Shown: piece after piece, positions 1-6,748 of the stretch | Position numbering within the stretch: the first letter of the stretch is position 1 | Layout of the letters: the number at the start of each line of letters is the position of its first letter | DNA from: JAQBYK01 sp964499425 | Lineage (GTDB): Bacteria > Patescibacteriota > Gracilibacteria > UBA1369 > LOWO2-01-FULL-3 | Assembly: GCA_964499425.1 (NCBI GenBank) | Contig: CAZCLD010000019.1 | Span: 1 to 21,672 of the forward strand | DNA: 21,672 bases | Reading direction: 5' to 3' | Program-made: the position numbers and the translations under genes | The notes under the pieces: generated by a model | Databases searched by the model: none | Seen by the model: the letters and a program-made list of their open reading frames with translations, nothing else | What the model was told of the DNA's origin: nothing

Positions 1-803
1 GCAAGGAATACCATGTCCTGACTGAAAGAGAGCCCGAAAACCTACCCTGGAAGGACTTAGACGTAGACATAGTTATAGAAGCTACAGGCGTATTCAGAAC
101 TAGGGAAGCAGCAGCAAAACACCTCACCGCAGGCGCTAAAAAAGTGATTATTTCAGCTCCAGCAAAGGACGAAATCGATTTCACCACTGTTTTGGGAGTA
201 AACGATCAAGATTATGATCCAGAAAAACACCAAATTCTCTCAAACGCTTCTTGTACAACAAACTGCTTGGCACCAGTGGCCAAAGTGTTAAATGACAATT
301 TTGAAATAGTAAATGGCTTAATGACGACAGTTCATTCCTACACAAATGATCAAAGAATACTCGATCTGCCACACAAAGACATGCGCCGCGCCAGAGCAGC
401 AGCGGAAAACATCATCCCAACTACAACTGGGGCAGCTAAAGCTGTAGCTATGGTACTACCAGAACTAGAAGGCAAATTAAACGGCATGGCCATACGTGTA
501 CCAACACCTACAGTTTCACTTGTTGATCTCACCGTAAATGTCGCAAAAGAAACCACAATAGAAGAAGTAAACGACAAATTTAAAGAAGCAGCAGAGGGTC
601 CACTAAAAAGTATTTTGGGCTACAGTGACCTACCACTCGTCTCAATGGATTACAAAAAATCACCACTTTCCTCAATATTTGACGCACTTTCTACAGAAGT
701 AAGCGATGGAAAACTGGTCAAAGTACTCTCTTGGTACGATAATGAATGGGGCTACAGTTGCCGAATAGTAGACTTAGTTAAACTTGTTGGAGACAGGGCT
801 TAG
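1..803 (+). CDS. gap: Glyceraldehyde-3-phosphate dehydrogenase, 5'-truncated by window edge
   Basis: Converts glyceraldehyde 3-phosphate, NAD(P)+ and phosphate to 1,3-bisphosphoglycerate in the cytoplasm (glycolysis). The reading frame is open from base 3 to the TAG at 801-803, giving 266 visible residues. The family is usually about 335 residues long, so roughly the first 70, including most of the nucleotide-binding Rossmann region, lie outside the window. The active-site signature SNASCTTNCLAP is present with the catalytic Cys codon at 252-254, followed by the TTVHSYT histidine segment and the C-terminal WYDNEWGYSCR motif. The stop codon overlaps that of the convergent gene on the minus strand. 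The glyceraldehyde 3-phosphate made by the phosphoketolase encoded at 12416-14779 is its substrate. NAD versus NADP preference cannot be judged because the N-terminus is missing. Confidence 0.97.
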   Translation, partial: KEYHVLTEREPENLPWKDLDVDIVIEATGVFRTREAAAKHLTAGAKKVIISAPAKDEIDFTTVLGVNDQDYDPEKHQILSNASCTTNCLAPVAKVLNDNFEIVNGLMTTVHSYTNDQRILDLPHKDMRRARAAAENIIPTTTGAAKAVAMVLPELEGKLNGMAIRVPTPTVSLVDLTVNVAKETTIEEVNDKFKEAAEGPLKSILGYSDLPLVSMDYKKSPLSSIFDALSTEVSDGKLVKVLSWYDNEWGYSCRIVDLVKLVGDRA

Positions 804-2122
804 ATATCAAGCCAACTATATCGATCTGGATACCGCACCTTATACCTTTCAAGTCGAGAATATAGTGTAACTCGATTTGTTTGTGATAATTCACCCAAAT
901 ACAACATAAGTCTCCACTTTTTCACAGATTCACCCTCACCCATACCCATTAGCTTATGCAAATTCCAAGCTAGTAAGTCAATAAATTCACGGTATTTTGG
1001 TGCTTTTCCAATAATTGCGTCCAAAAATTCACCTCTACCTTCGCCATGAGCGAATTTGAATAATTTAAACACATCTTTTTTAGACCATTCCAAATTCTTA
1101 TTACCTAAAAGTCTCTTAATCATCTCAGTTTGCACCTTCCAAGGTATAGCATCAGCCAACTTTAATTGCCTCAAAACCCAATCCATATCACTGGTTTCTC
1201 CCAATTTCTTAAGTAATTCAGAATAATCAAGTTCTACACCCTCTTTTGGACCTTTCCTTGGTCCTCTTCTAACTCTTCCACCCGGGCCCACATCAAGTGG
1301 CCCCTCTCCTGGACGTAGCCCCCCACCATCACCCGAACCTGAACCAGGTTCTCCTGGGACTAAATCAGTTACCTTATACTTATCTTTTCCCCTCAATTCA
1401 GCAATATAGTCACGCAATTTCGCGTTTGCTTCAGCAAAATCAGCAACATCCCATGTCTTAGGAATTACACGATACATCTCAAGAGTTATCCCACCCTTCT
1501 TAATACCATTTTCATGAGTCCACACATCTAAAGTATATCCTTCTCCATCAGGTATTTTAGTAAAGGCTGCCGTAATACTATGATCAGGTGTAACCCAAAG
1601 CTCAATAATCTTTTCAGGTTTGGGTCCTCCCTCAATTATCCAAGGCAGATTCGTAATGTGACCACCCCCATCACCAGGATAATAAGGCTCAGCAATGATT
1701 TCACCACTATCCTCACCAGGATAATAAGGCTCCTGAATAATGTGCCCAGGCATTGACCCACCTTTTCTCTGTAGAAATTGTGTATAATCAGGTATGCATC
1801 CACTCCAATCCTCAGGATCAAGCCACAAATGCTCCAATTCCTTCTCAACATCCACCTTTTCAGGAGCAAAAATCCAATCAGCAATTTCTTGGTGATTCAT
1901 CCTAAGCTGAAAACCCAAGTTCAAAATTGAACTCAAGACAACATGCTTATCCTCTAGCGACTCCTTCGTTTCAGGCATACTCGGATTCCAAAGCGCTTTT
2001 ATCATGCGGAGATTGCGCTTTACCTGAAGAATTTCCTTATCCTTTTCTGTTAACTGTAAATCATCTTCCTTAGCCTTATTTACAGCATCCCCCACTGGCT
2101 TCAAAACTTCTCTTTTTTTCAT
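800..2122 (-). CDS. Unknown 440-aa protein with Gly/Pro-rich linkers and short tandem repeat
   Basis: I do not recognise this family. The protein has three parts. The first is an N-terminal charged, probably helical segment (residues 1-120). The second (about 120-295) is rich in Gly and Pro and holds two 14-residue repeats, HIIQEPYYPGEDSG (127-140) and EIIAEPYYPGDGGG (141-154), then a small possibly globular stretch (170-245) and a second Gly/Pro-rich linker with a basic patch near RVRRGPRKGPK. The third is a helical C-terminal domain (about 296-440) rich in Trp, Leu and Lys. There is no signal peptide or membrane segment, so it is probably cytoplasmic. Its ATG overlaps the stop of the small upstream ORF (ATGA), there is no Shine-Dalgarno sequence, and its stop TAA overlaps the TAG of convergent gap. 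Expression probably starts from the promoter at 2258-2285. Confidence 0.85.
   Translation of the reverse strand: MKKREVLKPVGDAVNKAKEDDLQLTEKDKEILQVKRNLRMIKALWNPSMPETKESLEDKHVVLSSILNLGFQLRMNHQEIADWIFAPEKVDVEKELEHLWLDPEDWSGCIPDYTQFLQRKGGSMPGHIIQEPYYPGEDSGEIIAEPYYPGDGGGHITNLPWIIEGGPKPEKIIELWVTPDHSITAAFTKIPDGEGYTLDVWTHENGIKKGGITLEMYRVIPKTWDVADFAEANAKLRDYIAELRGKDKYKVTDLVPGEPGSGSGDGGGLRPGEGPLDVGPGGRVRRGPRKGPKEGVELDYSELLKKLGETSDMDWVLRQLKLADAIPWKVQTEMIKRLLGNKNLEWSKKDVFKLFKFAHGEGRGEFLDAIIGKAPKYREFIDLLAWNLHKLMGMGEGESVKKWRLMLYLGELSQTNRVTLYSRLERYKVRYPDRYSWLDI
1671..1732. repeat. 20-bp direct repeat, 42-bp period, inside the 440-aa gene
   Basis: The 20-bp sequence TCACCAGGATAATAAGGCTC occurs identically at 1671-1690 and 1713-1732. 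The 42-bp period equals 14 codons and encodes the repeated EPYYPG-containing unit on the minus strand. Perfect identity of the DNA over a conserved codon phase suggests a recent in-frame duplication. Confidence 0.85.
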
Positions 2123-2250
2123 AACAAATTTGAATCAGATTTTTTAGAAACACCCCTTCGCATCCTGTTCCTAGCCATTTCCAGGACAAGACCAAGGATC
2201 TCGCTTTTCTTTAACTTCTTAGAATTTTTTTTATTTTTGTTTCCTTTCAT
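2119..2250 (-). CDS. Small basic 43-aa protein, coupled to the downstream 440-aa gene
   Basis: This short ORF encodes a Lys/Arg-rich peptide beginning MKGNKNKKNSKKLKK, with a central hydrophobic helix-like stretch (SEILGLVLEMARNRM). No family is recognised. Two facts support it as real. Its TGA stop (2119-2121) overlaps the ATG of the 440-aa gene in the classic ATGA arrangement used for translational coupling. A near-consensus promoter lies directly upstream, with its -10 ending only seven bases before this ATG. I chose the ATG at 2248-2250 because the frame extends further upstream only through the promoter itself. The expected transcription start is at about 2251, so the message would have no leader. 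It could be a basic small protein in its own right or a leader peptide that delivers ribosomes to the next gene. Confidence 0.55.
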   Translation of the reverse strand: MKGNKNKKNSKKLKKSEILGLVLEMARNRMRRGVSKKSDSNLL

Positions 2251-2257
2251 TAGATAT

Positions 2258-2285
2258 ATTATACCACAGGCACGCCAGAAGTCAA
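2258..2285 (-). promoter_or_regulatory. Sigma-70-type promoter, extended -10, for the small ORF and 440-aa gene
   Basis: Reading the minus strand: TTGACT (2280-2285), a 16-base spacer ending TGTGG, then TATAAT (2258-2263), i.e. an extended -10 (TGG-TATAAT). The predicted start site is at about 2251, one base before the ATG at 2250, so the transcript should be leaderless or nearly so. It lies back to back with the hrcA promoter, with 13 bp between the two -35 boxes. Confidence 0.75.
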
Positions 2286-2298
2286 CAGGCCCCTCGTC

Positions 2299-2327
2299 TT
2301 TACATCCGAAAATTAGCACTGTATAAT
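2299..2327 (+). promoter_or_regulatory. Promoter of hrcA-grpE
   Basis: TTTACA (2299-2304), 17-base spacer, TATAAT (2322-2327). The -10 box sits in the nine-base loop of the CIRCE inverted repeat, so HrcA binding would block RNA polymerase directly. The predicted start at about 2334 leaves a leader of about 78 nt before the hrcA ATG. Confidence 0.8.
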
Positions 2328-2339
2328 GGACAGTGCTAA
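2313..2339 (+). promoter_or_regulatory. CIRCE operator of hrcA (symmetrical variant)
   Basis: TTAGCACTG, nine bases, CAGTGCTAA: a perfect 9-bp inverted repeat. It differs from the consensus TTAGCACTC-N9-GAGTGCTAA only at the innermost pair (C/G swapped to G/C), so symmetry is kept. CIRCE is the known target of the HrcA repressor, and its place here implies autoregulation of hrcA. Confidence 0.9.
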
Positions 2340-2341
2340 CA

Positions 2342-2390
2342 TGTGCGAAGCAAGGCTGAGCACACAGCGCAGGTCTGACTGTGTCAGACC
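2342..2390 (+). promoter_or_regulatory. Structured 5' leader of hrcA (two predicted hairpins)
   Basis: Within the transcribed leader, GGTCTGAC (2372-2379) and GTCAGACC (2383-2390) form a perfect 8-bp stem with the three-base loop TGT. Just upstream TGTGC (2342-2346) can pair with GCACA (2360-2364). No T-run follows the strong stem, so it is not a standard intrinsic terminator. It ends 21 nt before the hrcA ATG and could affect ribosome access or mRNA stability. Confidence 0.5.
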
Positions 2391-2411
2391 GAGCATATCA
2401 ACAAAAAAACC

Positions 2412-3131
2412 ATGTCAGAAGAACGCAAAAAACGAGTATTACAAGCAATTGTAAAACACTTCATCGACACTGCTGAACCTGTTGGATCAAACACAATCCT
2501 GGTCAGCTACCAGTTTCATGTATCCCCCGCCACTATCAGAAACGATATGATGTCTCTCGAAAGCAGTGGGTACATCAAACAGCCACATACTTCAGCCGGG
2601 CGCATACCTACCGACAAAGGCTATCGCATATTTGTTGACGAAATGGCTGACTACAAGAAAGCGAGAAAGGAAGCCCTTCTGGCACTCAAAACAATCCGCG
2701 AACAGTACAAGGTAGAAAAAGTTAAGGAGCAGCTCTACGACGCTGTTTCTCTACTTGCCCGCGCCACCAAAGCAGTCAGTTTCGCTACCACGCCGGATAA
2801 TCCACGCACATTCTTCCTAGGAATGTCTAATGTCCTCAGGCAACCTGAATTCTCACAAGATTCAGTGCGCGCCAGCGAGGTTATCGAAGTCCTAGAGCGA
2901 GGAGATAACTTCGTAAAAACTCTAGGTTCCCTCAAAATCACCGATAAAGTACGAACCTTCATCGGAGAGGAGAACATTCTTCCTCAAATCCAAAGCTGTA
3001 GCATCATTGTTAGCAGATACGAAAAAGACGGATTCAAAGGATATCTTGGAATCCTCGGTCCAAAAAGAATGAACTACGCTTACAATATTGTACTACTTGA
3101 AGAAATTAAAAAATTACTAAATGGATCTTAA
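2412..3131 (+). CDS. hrcA: Heat-inducible transcription repressor HrcA (short form)
   Basis: Repressor that binds CIRCE operators and shuts off heat-shock genes when chaperone is plentiful. The N-terminal winged-helix domain is clear (residues 1-78), with the recognition region SPATIRNDMMSLESSGYI and the typical HTSAGRIPTDKGYR motif. The C-terminus has the family signature FIGEEN followed by GYLGILGPKRMNYAYNI. At 239 residues it is about 100 shorter than typical Firmicutes HrcA (around 340). The missing part lies in the middle, where the inserted dimerisation region of longer homologues sits. A CIRCE overlaps its promoter, and grpE starts 11 bp before its stop. The ATG has no Shine-Dalgarno sequence; I kept it because it begins the conserved MSEERKKRVLQAIV segment. 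Confidence 0.95.
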   Translation: MSEERKKRVLQAIVKHFIDTAEPVGSNTILVSYQFHVSPATIRNDMMSLESSGYIKQPHTSAGRIPTDKGYRIFVDEMADYKKARKEALLALKTIREQYKVEKVKEQLYDAVSLLARATKAVSFATTPDNPRTFFLGMSNVLRQPEFSQDSVRASEVIEVLERGDNFVKTLGSLKITDKVRTFIGEENILPQIQSCSIIVSRYEKDGFKGYLGILGPKRMNYAYNIVLLEEIKKLLNGS

Positions 3132-3639
3132 AAAGAAAGTCGCCGAAGCCAAAAAAAAGGCAAAAAAAAGAGACAAACAAGATTCTGGCAAACATGACGA
3201 ACTTGATAAATTAAAGAAAGATCTCATCGAAATGACAGAGTTGGCCAAACGCACAATGGCTGACATGCAAAACCTTAAACGTCGTCAAGAAGAAGAGCGA
3301 AAACTATTTATAACGTTGGCAAACGTTGACTTGCTACGCCAAACCTTACCAATCCTCGACAACCTTGACCGTGCAAGTGAGCATGTACCCCAAAGCGCGG
3401 CTGAGTGGTTTAAAGGAATAGAAATGTCCATAAATCAACTTCACCAAGTATTCAATGAGCTCGGATTGAAACCCATGGAAACCATCGGCCAACCCTTCAA
3501 CCCAGATCTCCATGAAGCCTTAACTCAAGGGCCAGGAGAAAAAGATACCGTGGTTGAAGAGCTAGAAAGAGGCTACATGCTAGGAAACAAAGTCATCCGC
3601 CACGCCAAAGTTAAAGTTGGAAATGGTAACAAGGGTTGA
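3121..3639 (+). CDS. grpE: Nucleotide exchange factor GrpE
   Basis: Releases ADP from DnaK to drive the chaperone cycle. The 172-residue length is normal for the family. A Lys-rich N-terminus (residues 1-30) leads into the long dimerising coiled coil (about 25-65, with MQNLKRRQEEER), the helical region LRQTLPILDNLDRA, and the C-terminal beta domain with GQPFNPDLHEAL and GYMLGNKVIRHAKVKV, which match the GrpE signature closely. Its ATG lies inside the end of hrcA (11-bp overlap), so the two are translated from one message and probably coupled. The stop is TGA, one of several showing that TGA is not recoded here. Confidence 0.96.
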   Translation: MDLKKKVAEAKKKAKKRDKQDSGKHDELDKLKKDLIEMTELAKRTMADMQNLKRRQEEERKLFITLANVDLLRQTLPILDNLDRASEHVPQSAAEWFKGIEMSINQLHQVFNELGLKPMETIGQPFNPDLHEALTQGPGEKDTVVEELERGYMLGNKVIRHAKVKVGNGNKG

Positions 3640-3763
3640 CAGAAAGAGGGAAGGGCCAGTAACTTCGGGCCCGCCCGAGATCACACCAAGAAACACTCAC
3701 ACAGTCAAACCCATCACCGTGACAAAACTATAGGCAACTATACAACCAATCACAACCCACCTC

Positions 3764-4276
3764 ATGCAACAATTCCAATATAAAATCCTCTGGTCCACAC
3801 ACAAAGTAGGAATCTCCAGAGAAATGATCTCCTATAAAAACAAAAACATCCAGGCTAGCCAAATTACGGGATTCGGGATTCAACTTGTACCAGTAACACG
3901 ATATGCAATGGGACCAGGCGCAGCTTCATGGGCCCTCACTCGAAAAAAATACCTCCCCTACAAGGAAATTAACAAAAAAGTCGACCTAGAAAACCTTCCT
4001 GACAAAAACGCCCAATTGATAATCGCCTACACCGAACCCGGACAAGAAAAAAAGAAATCACTATATATTCCAACCTTTACCGACAACAAAGATTGCGTCC
4101 AAATGCTAAAAACAATGAAAAAAACTTTCCCCAACAAATTTGTCGGTGTAGGAATCCCTCCTCAGGTTACAAAAGCACTTGGGATATCCCTAAAAGCAAC
4201 TTGGGTTGCAATCGCAATCATAATATTAGTTGCCACAGGCATAGTGGCAGCCATCTTTTACAAAGAAATCCAATAA
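3764..4276 (+). CDS. Unknown tail-anchored membrane protein, possible PH-like domain
   Basis: No family could be named with confidence. Residues 1-135 are soluble and look beta-rich with a final helix (CVQMLKTMKKTFPNKF). The order of strands, beginning WSTHKVGISREMISYKNKNI and ending in a helix, resembles bacterial PH-like domains, which is an inference only. Residues about 147-166 form one strong hydrophobic segment (WVAIAIIILVATGIVAAIF) next to the C-terminus, so the protein should be anchored by its tail with the soluble part in the cytoplasm. It lies between grpE and dnaK, where other bacteria normally have no membrane gene. The 124-bp gap before it holds no clear promoter, so it may be read through from hrcA-grpE and thus be CIRCE-controlled. 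No Shine-Dalgarno sequence is seen. Confidence 0.85.
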   Translation: MQQFQYKILWSTHKVGISREMISYKNKNIQASQITGFGIQLVPVTRYAMGPGAASWALTRKKYLPYKEINKKVDLENLPDKNAQLIIAYTEPGQEKKKSLYIPTFTDNKDCVQMLKTMKKTFPNKFVGVGIPPQVTKALGISLKATWVAIAIIILVATGIVAAIFYKEIQ

Positions 4277-4302
4277 ATATTCGAGTTTTCTTCAAAAAAC
4301 TC

Positions 4303-4331
4303 TTGACCCTTTTAATTTAGCACTCTATAAT
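4303..4331 (+). promoter_or_regulatory. Promoter of dnaK
   Basis: TTGACC (4303-4308), 17-base spacer, TATAAT (4326-4331). As at hrcA, the -10 lies in the loop of the CIRCE element. The predicted start at about 4338 gives a leader of about 43 nt with no Shine-Dalgarno sequence. Confidence 0.85.
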
Positions 4332-4343
4332 AGTGAGTGCTAA
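4317..4343 (+). promoter_or_regulatory. CIRCE operator of dnaK (perfect consensus)
   Basis: TTAGCACTC, nine bases (TATAATAGT), GAGTGCTAA: an exact match to the HrcA-binding consensus. It shows that dnaK is repressed by HrcA independently of the hrcA-grpE transcript. Confidence 0.96.
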
Positions 4344-4380
4344 TAGATATTCTCAAAAAATATAATTAACCCTTTTAAAG

Positions 4381-6336
4381 ATGTCTAAAATAATAGGAAT
4401 TGACTTAGGAACAACAAACTCATGTGTTGCTGTAATGGAAGGAGGCGAAGCCACTGTCATACCCAACGCAGAAGGTTCTCGCACCACTCCATCAGTCGTA
4501 GCAATTAAAGATGGCGAACGCCGAGTAGGTATATCAGCCAAAAACCAAGCTACAACCAATCCAGACAATACGATCTACTCAGCAAAACGCTTTATCGGGC
4601 ACAAACACAACGAGGCCAAAAAGGATATTGAAAGAGTTGGCTTTAAGACCACCAAAGGAAAGAATGGTGAAGTTGACATCATCCTAGATGGAGATCAAAA
4701 ACGTCCAGAGGAAATATCTGCCATGGTCCTACAAAAACTCAAGACCGATGCAGAAAGCTATCTCGGAGAAGAAGTCAAAGAAGCTGTAATCACAGTTCCT
4801 GCATACTTCAACGACTCCCAAAGACAAGCCACAAAAGACGCCGGTAAAATCGCCGGACTAGACGTAAAGAGAATCATCAACGAACCAACCGCCGCTGCTC
4901 TCGCATACGGCGTAGATAAAAAAGGTGGAGATAAGAACGTCGCAGTATTCGACTTAGGTGGAGGAACCTTCGACATTTCGATATTAGAGCTAGGAGAAGG
5001 CGTATTTCAAGTAAAAGCAACAAACGGTGATACCCAATTAGGTGGTGATGACTTCGATCAAATTCTAATGCAATGGATTATAGACGAATTCAAAAAAGAA
5101 CAAGGATTCGACGTATCAGGCGACAAAATGGCTATACAAAGAATAAAAGAGGCAGCAGAGAAAGCCAAATGTGAGCTTTCATCTGTCCACGAAACAACAA
5201 TTTCACTCCCCTATTTAACCGTTGATTCAAACGGCCCAAAGAATTTTGAAACAAAACTCTCACGTTCAAAAATGGAAGATTTAGTTTCAGAATTAATAGA
5301 AAAAACCGTAGAACCATGCCGAAAAGCCATGGAAGACTCCAAAATTTTCGAAAGCGACATCCACGAAGTAATTCTCGTTGGTGGATCAACTCGTATGCCA
5401 GCCGTACAAGCAAAGGTTAAAGAAATATTCGGAAAAGACGCACACCGTGGCCTCAATCCAGATGAAGTAGTAGCTATGGGAGCCGCAATTCAGGGAGGAA
5501 TTCTTTCAGGGGACTCAGATGTAAAAGACATCCTGCTTGTAGATGTAACTCCCCTATCCCTCGGCATTGAGACACTGGGTGGAGTAAATACGGTTCTAAT
5601 CGAAAGAAACAGCGCTATCCCCACATCAAAATCTCAAGTTTTCTCAACCGCAGCTGACAATCAGCCAGCTGTAGAAGTACACGTTTCACAAGGAGAACGC
5701 CCAATGGCAGCTGACAATAAGTCACTAGGTAAATTCAATCTCGATGGCATTGCTCCAGCACCACGCGGAGTACCACAAATCGAAGTAACCTTTGACATTG
5801 ATTCAAACGGGATCCTAAACGTCAAAGCAGTCGACAAGGGTACCGGAAAAGAACAACACATCTCAATTACCGGCAGCTCTAATATGAGCGACGAAGATAT
5901 TGAAAAAATTAAGAAGGAGGCTGAGAAATTTGCCGATGAGGACAAGGCTAAAAAGGAAAAAATCGAGCTACGTAACAAAGCTGAATCTCTAATCTTCCAA
6001 TCAGAAAAGACTCTTAAAGATAACGCAGAAAAAGTATCAGACGATATCAAAAAGCCTGTTCAAGAAAAAATCGACGCCTTGAAAAAGCTTCTTGAAGAAA
6101 AAGACGCCAAAGACGAAGACATTGAGAAAGCCTATGAAGAATTAAGTACAGAAATCCAAAAGGTAGGCGCTGAGATCTATAAGGATGCCGGAGCAGCCGC
6201 AGAAGGCGAAGCCGCAAAAGAGGACGATGATGTCAAAGTCTACGACAAGGACAAGAAAAAGAAAGAAGATGTTGTTGAGGCAGAAGTAGTAGACAAGAAA
6301 GAGGAAAAAGAGGACAAGAAAAAGACCAAGAAGTAA
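4381..6336 (+). CDS. dnaK: Chaperone DnaK (Hsp70)
   Basis: ATP-driven folding chaperone that works with GrpE and a J-protein. It has 651 residues, close to the family norm (about 640). The ATPase domain shows the phosphate-1 motif GIDLGTTNSC (6-15), INEPTAAALAYG (166-177), the phosphate-2 motif DLGGGTFD (191-198) and ILVGGSTRMPAVQ. The interdomain linker and start of the substrate-binding domain follow at KDILLVDVTPLSLGIET, then the helical lid. The end is unusually charged: EAEVVDKKEEKEDKKKTKK replaces the usual short acidic end with a Lys/Glu-rich tail. It is transcribed from its own CIRCE-controlled promoter. No dnaJ follows, which departs from the common hrcA-grpE-dnaK-dnaJ order. Confidence 0.99.
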   Translation: MSKIIGIDLGTTNSCVAVMEGGEATVIPNAEGSRTTPSVVAIKDGERRVGISAKNQATTNPDNTIYSAKRFIGHKHNEAKKDIERVGFKTTKGKNGEVDIILDGDQKRPEEISAMVLQKLKTDAESYLGEEVKEAVITVPAYFNDSQRQATKDAGKIAGLDVKRIINEPTAAALAYGVDKKGGDKNVAVFDLGGGTFDISILELGEGVFQVKATNGDTQLGGDDFDQILMQWIIDEFKKEQGFDVSGDKMAIQRIKEAAEKAKCELSSVHETTISLPYLTVDSNGPKNFETKLSRSKMEDLVSELIEKTVEPCRKAMEDSKIFESDIHEVILVGGSTRMPAVQAKVKEIFGKDAHRGLNPDEVVAMGAAIQGGILSGDSDVKDILLVDVTPLSLGIETLGGVNTVLIERNSAIPTSKSQVFSTAADNQPAVEVHVSQGERPMAADNKSLGKFNLDGIAPAPRGVPQIEVTFDIDSNGILNVKAVDKGTGKEQHISITGSSNMSDEDIEKIKKEAEKFADEDKAKKEKIELRNKAESLIFQSEKTLKDNAEKVSDDIKKPVQEKIDALKKLLEEKDAKDEDIEKAYEELSTEIQKVGAEIYKDAGAAAEGEAAKEDDDVKVYDKDKKKKEDVVEAEVVDKKEEKEDKKKTKK

Positions 6337-6380
6337 GAGATTTGACAAAACAACAACATGCAGATCCAATCATAAAAACC

Positions 6381-6645
6381 ATGGATCAAAACAGGAACTA
6401 AAACTGTTAAATACTACCTAATATTTGTAGTAATAGCGTCAATATTATTCTCCGCGACAGGAGACATGGGTCCCTCTGGGGGTAGCTGGATAGTACTTTT
6501 TAGTGGTTACCCAATAATACTTATCCCTCTCGCATTAGGATTTCAGAATATACACATAATATCAGTAGTAGCGTTAGCATCAATCCAATACTTTTTATTA
6601 GGAGCATTGATAGGAGTCATAATAGAAAAAAGAGAAATCAGATAA
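6381..6645 (+). pseudogene. Small membrane protein ORF with broken or non-standard start
   Basis: A frame open from 6376 to the TAA at 6643-6645 encodes about 88 residues with three hydrophobic segments (KYYLIFVVIASILF; WIVLFSGYPIILIPLALGF; SVVALASIQYFLLGALIGVII) and a charged end (EKREIR), as in a small integral membrane protein. It has no ATG, GTG or TTG near its beginning. An ATG at 6381 is one frame off and stops after six codons. Removing a single A from the AAAA run at 6388-6391 would join that ATG to the membrane frame, giving MDQTGTKTVKYYLIF. So this is a frameshifted gene, a sequencing error in a homopolymer, or a gene with a rare start such as ATC at 6385. The rest of the 6337-6748 stretch shows nothing else; a TTGACA at 6342-6347 lacks a good -10. 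Confidence 0.5.
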
Positions 6646-6748
6646 ACATCCTCTAACAGAGTATATGCGGCGCTCTACCCATCTCAGTCGTTGTACGAGA
6701 TTAGGCTTTTTGATAGACTCCAAATAATCATTATTTAACAATAACACA

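Noticed and set aside
3636..3664. TTGACA after grpE as a promoter for the tail-anchored protein gene
   Set aside because: At 17-base spacing the -10 would be GTAACT, a poor match, and the leader would be about 90 nt; too weak to call.
3653..3672. GGGCC/GGCCC hairpin after grpE as a terminator
   Set aside because: The stem is only five bases and no T-run follows.
4283..4302. Hairpin GAGTTTT-N6-AAAACTC after the tail-anchored protein gene, as a terminator
   Set aside because: The stem is A/T-rich, is followed by TTGACC rather than a T-run, and abuts the dnaK -35 box; at best a very weak terminator.
6342..6347. TTGACA just after dnaK as a promoter for the small membrane ORF
   Set aside because: No acceptable -10 box lies 16-18 bases downstream.
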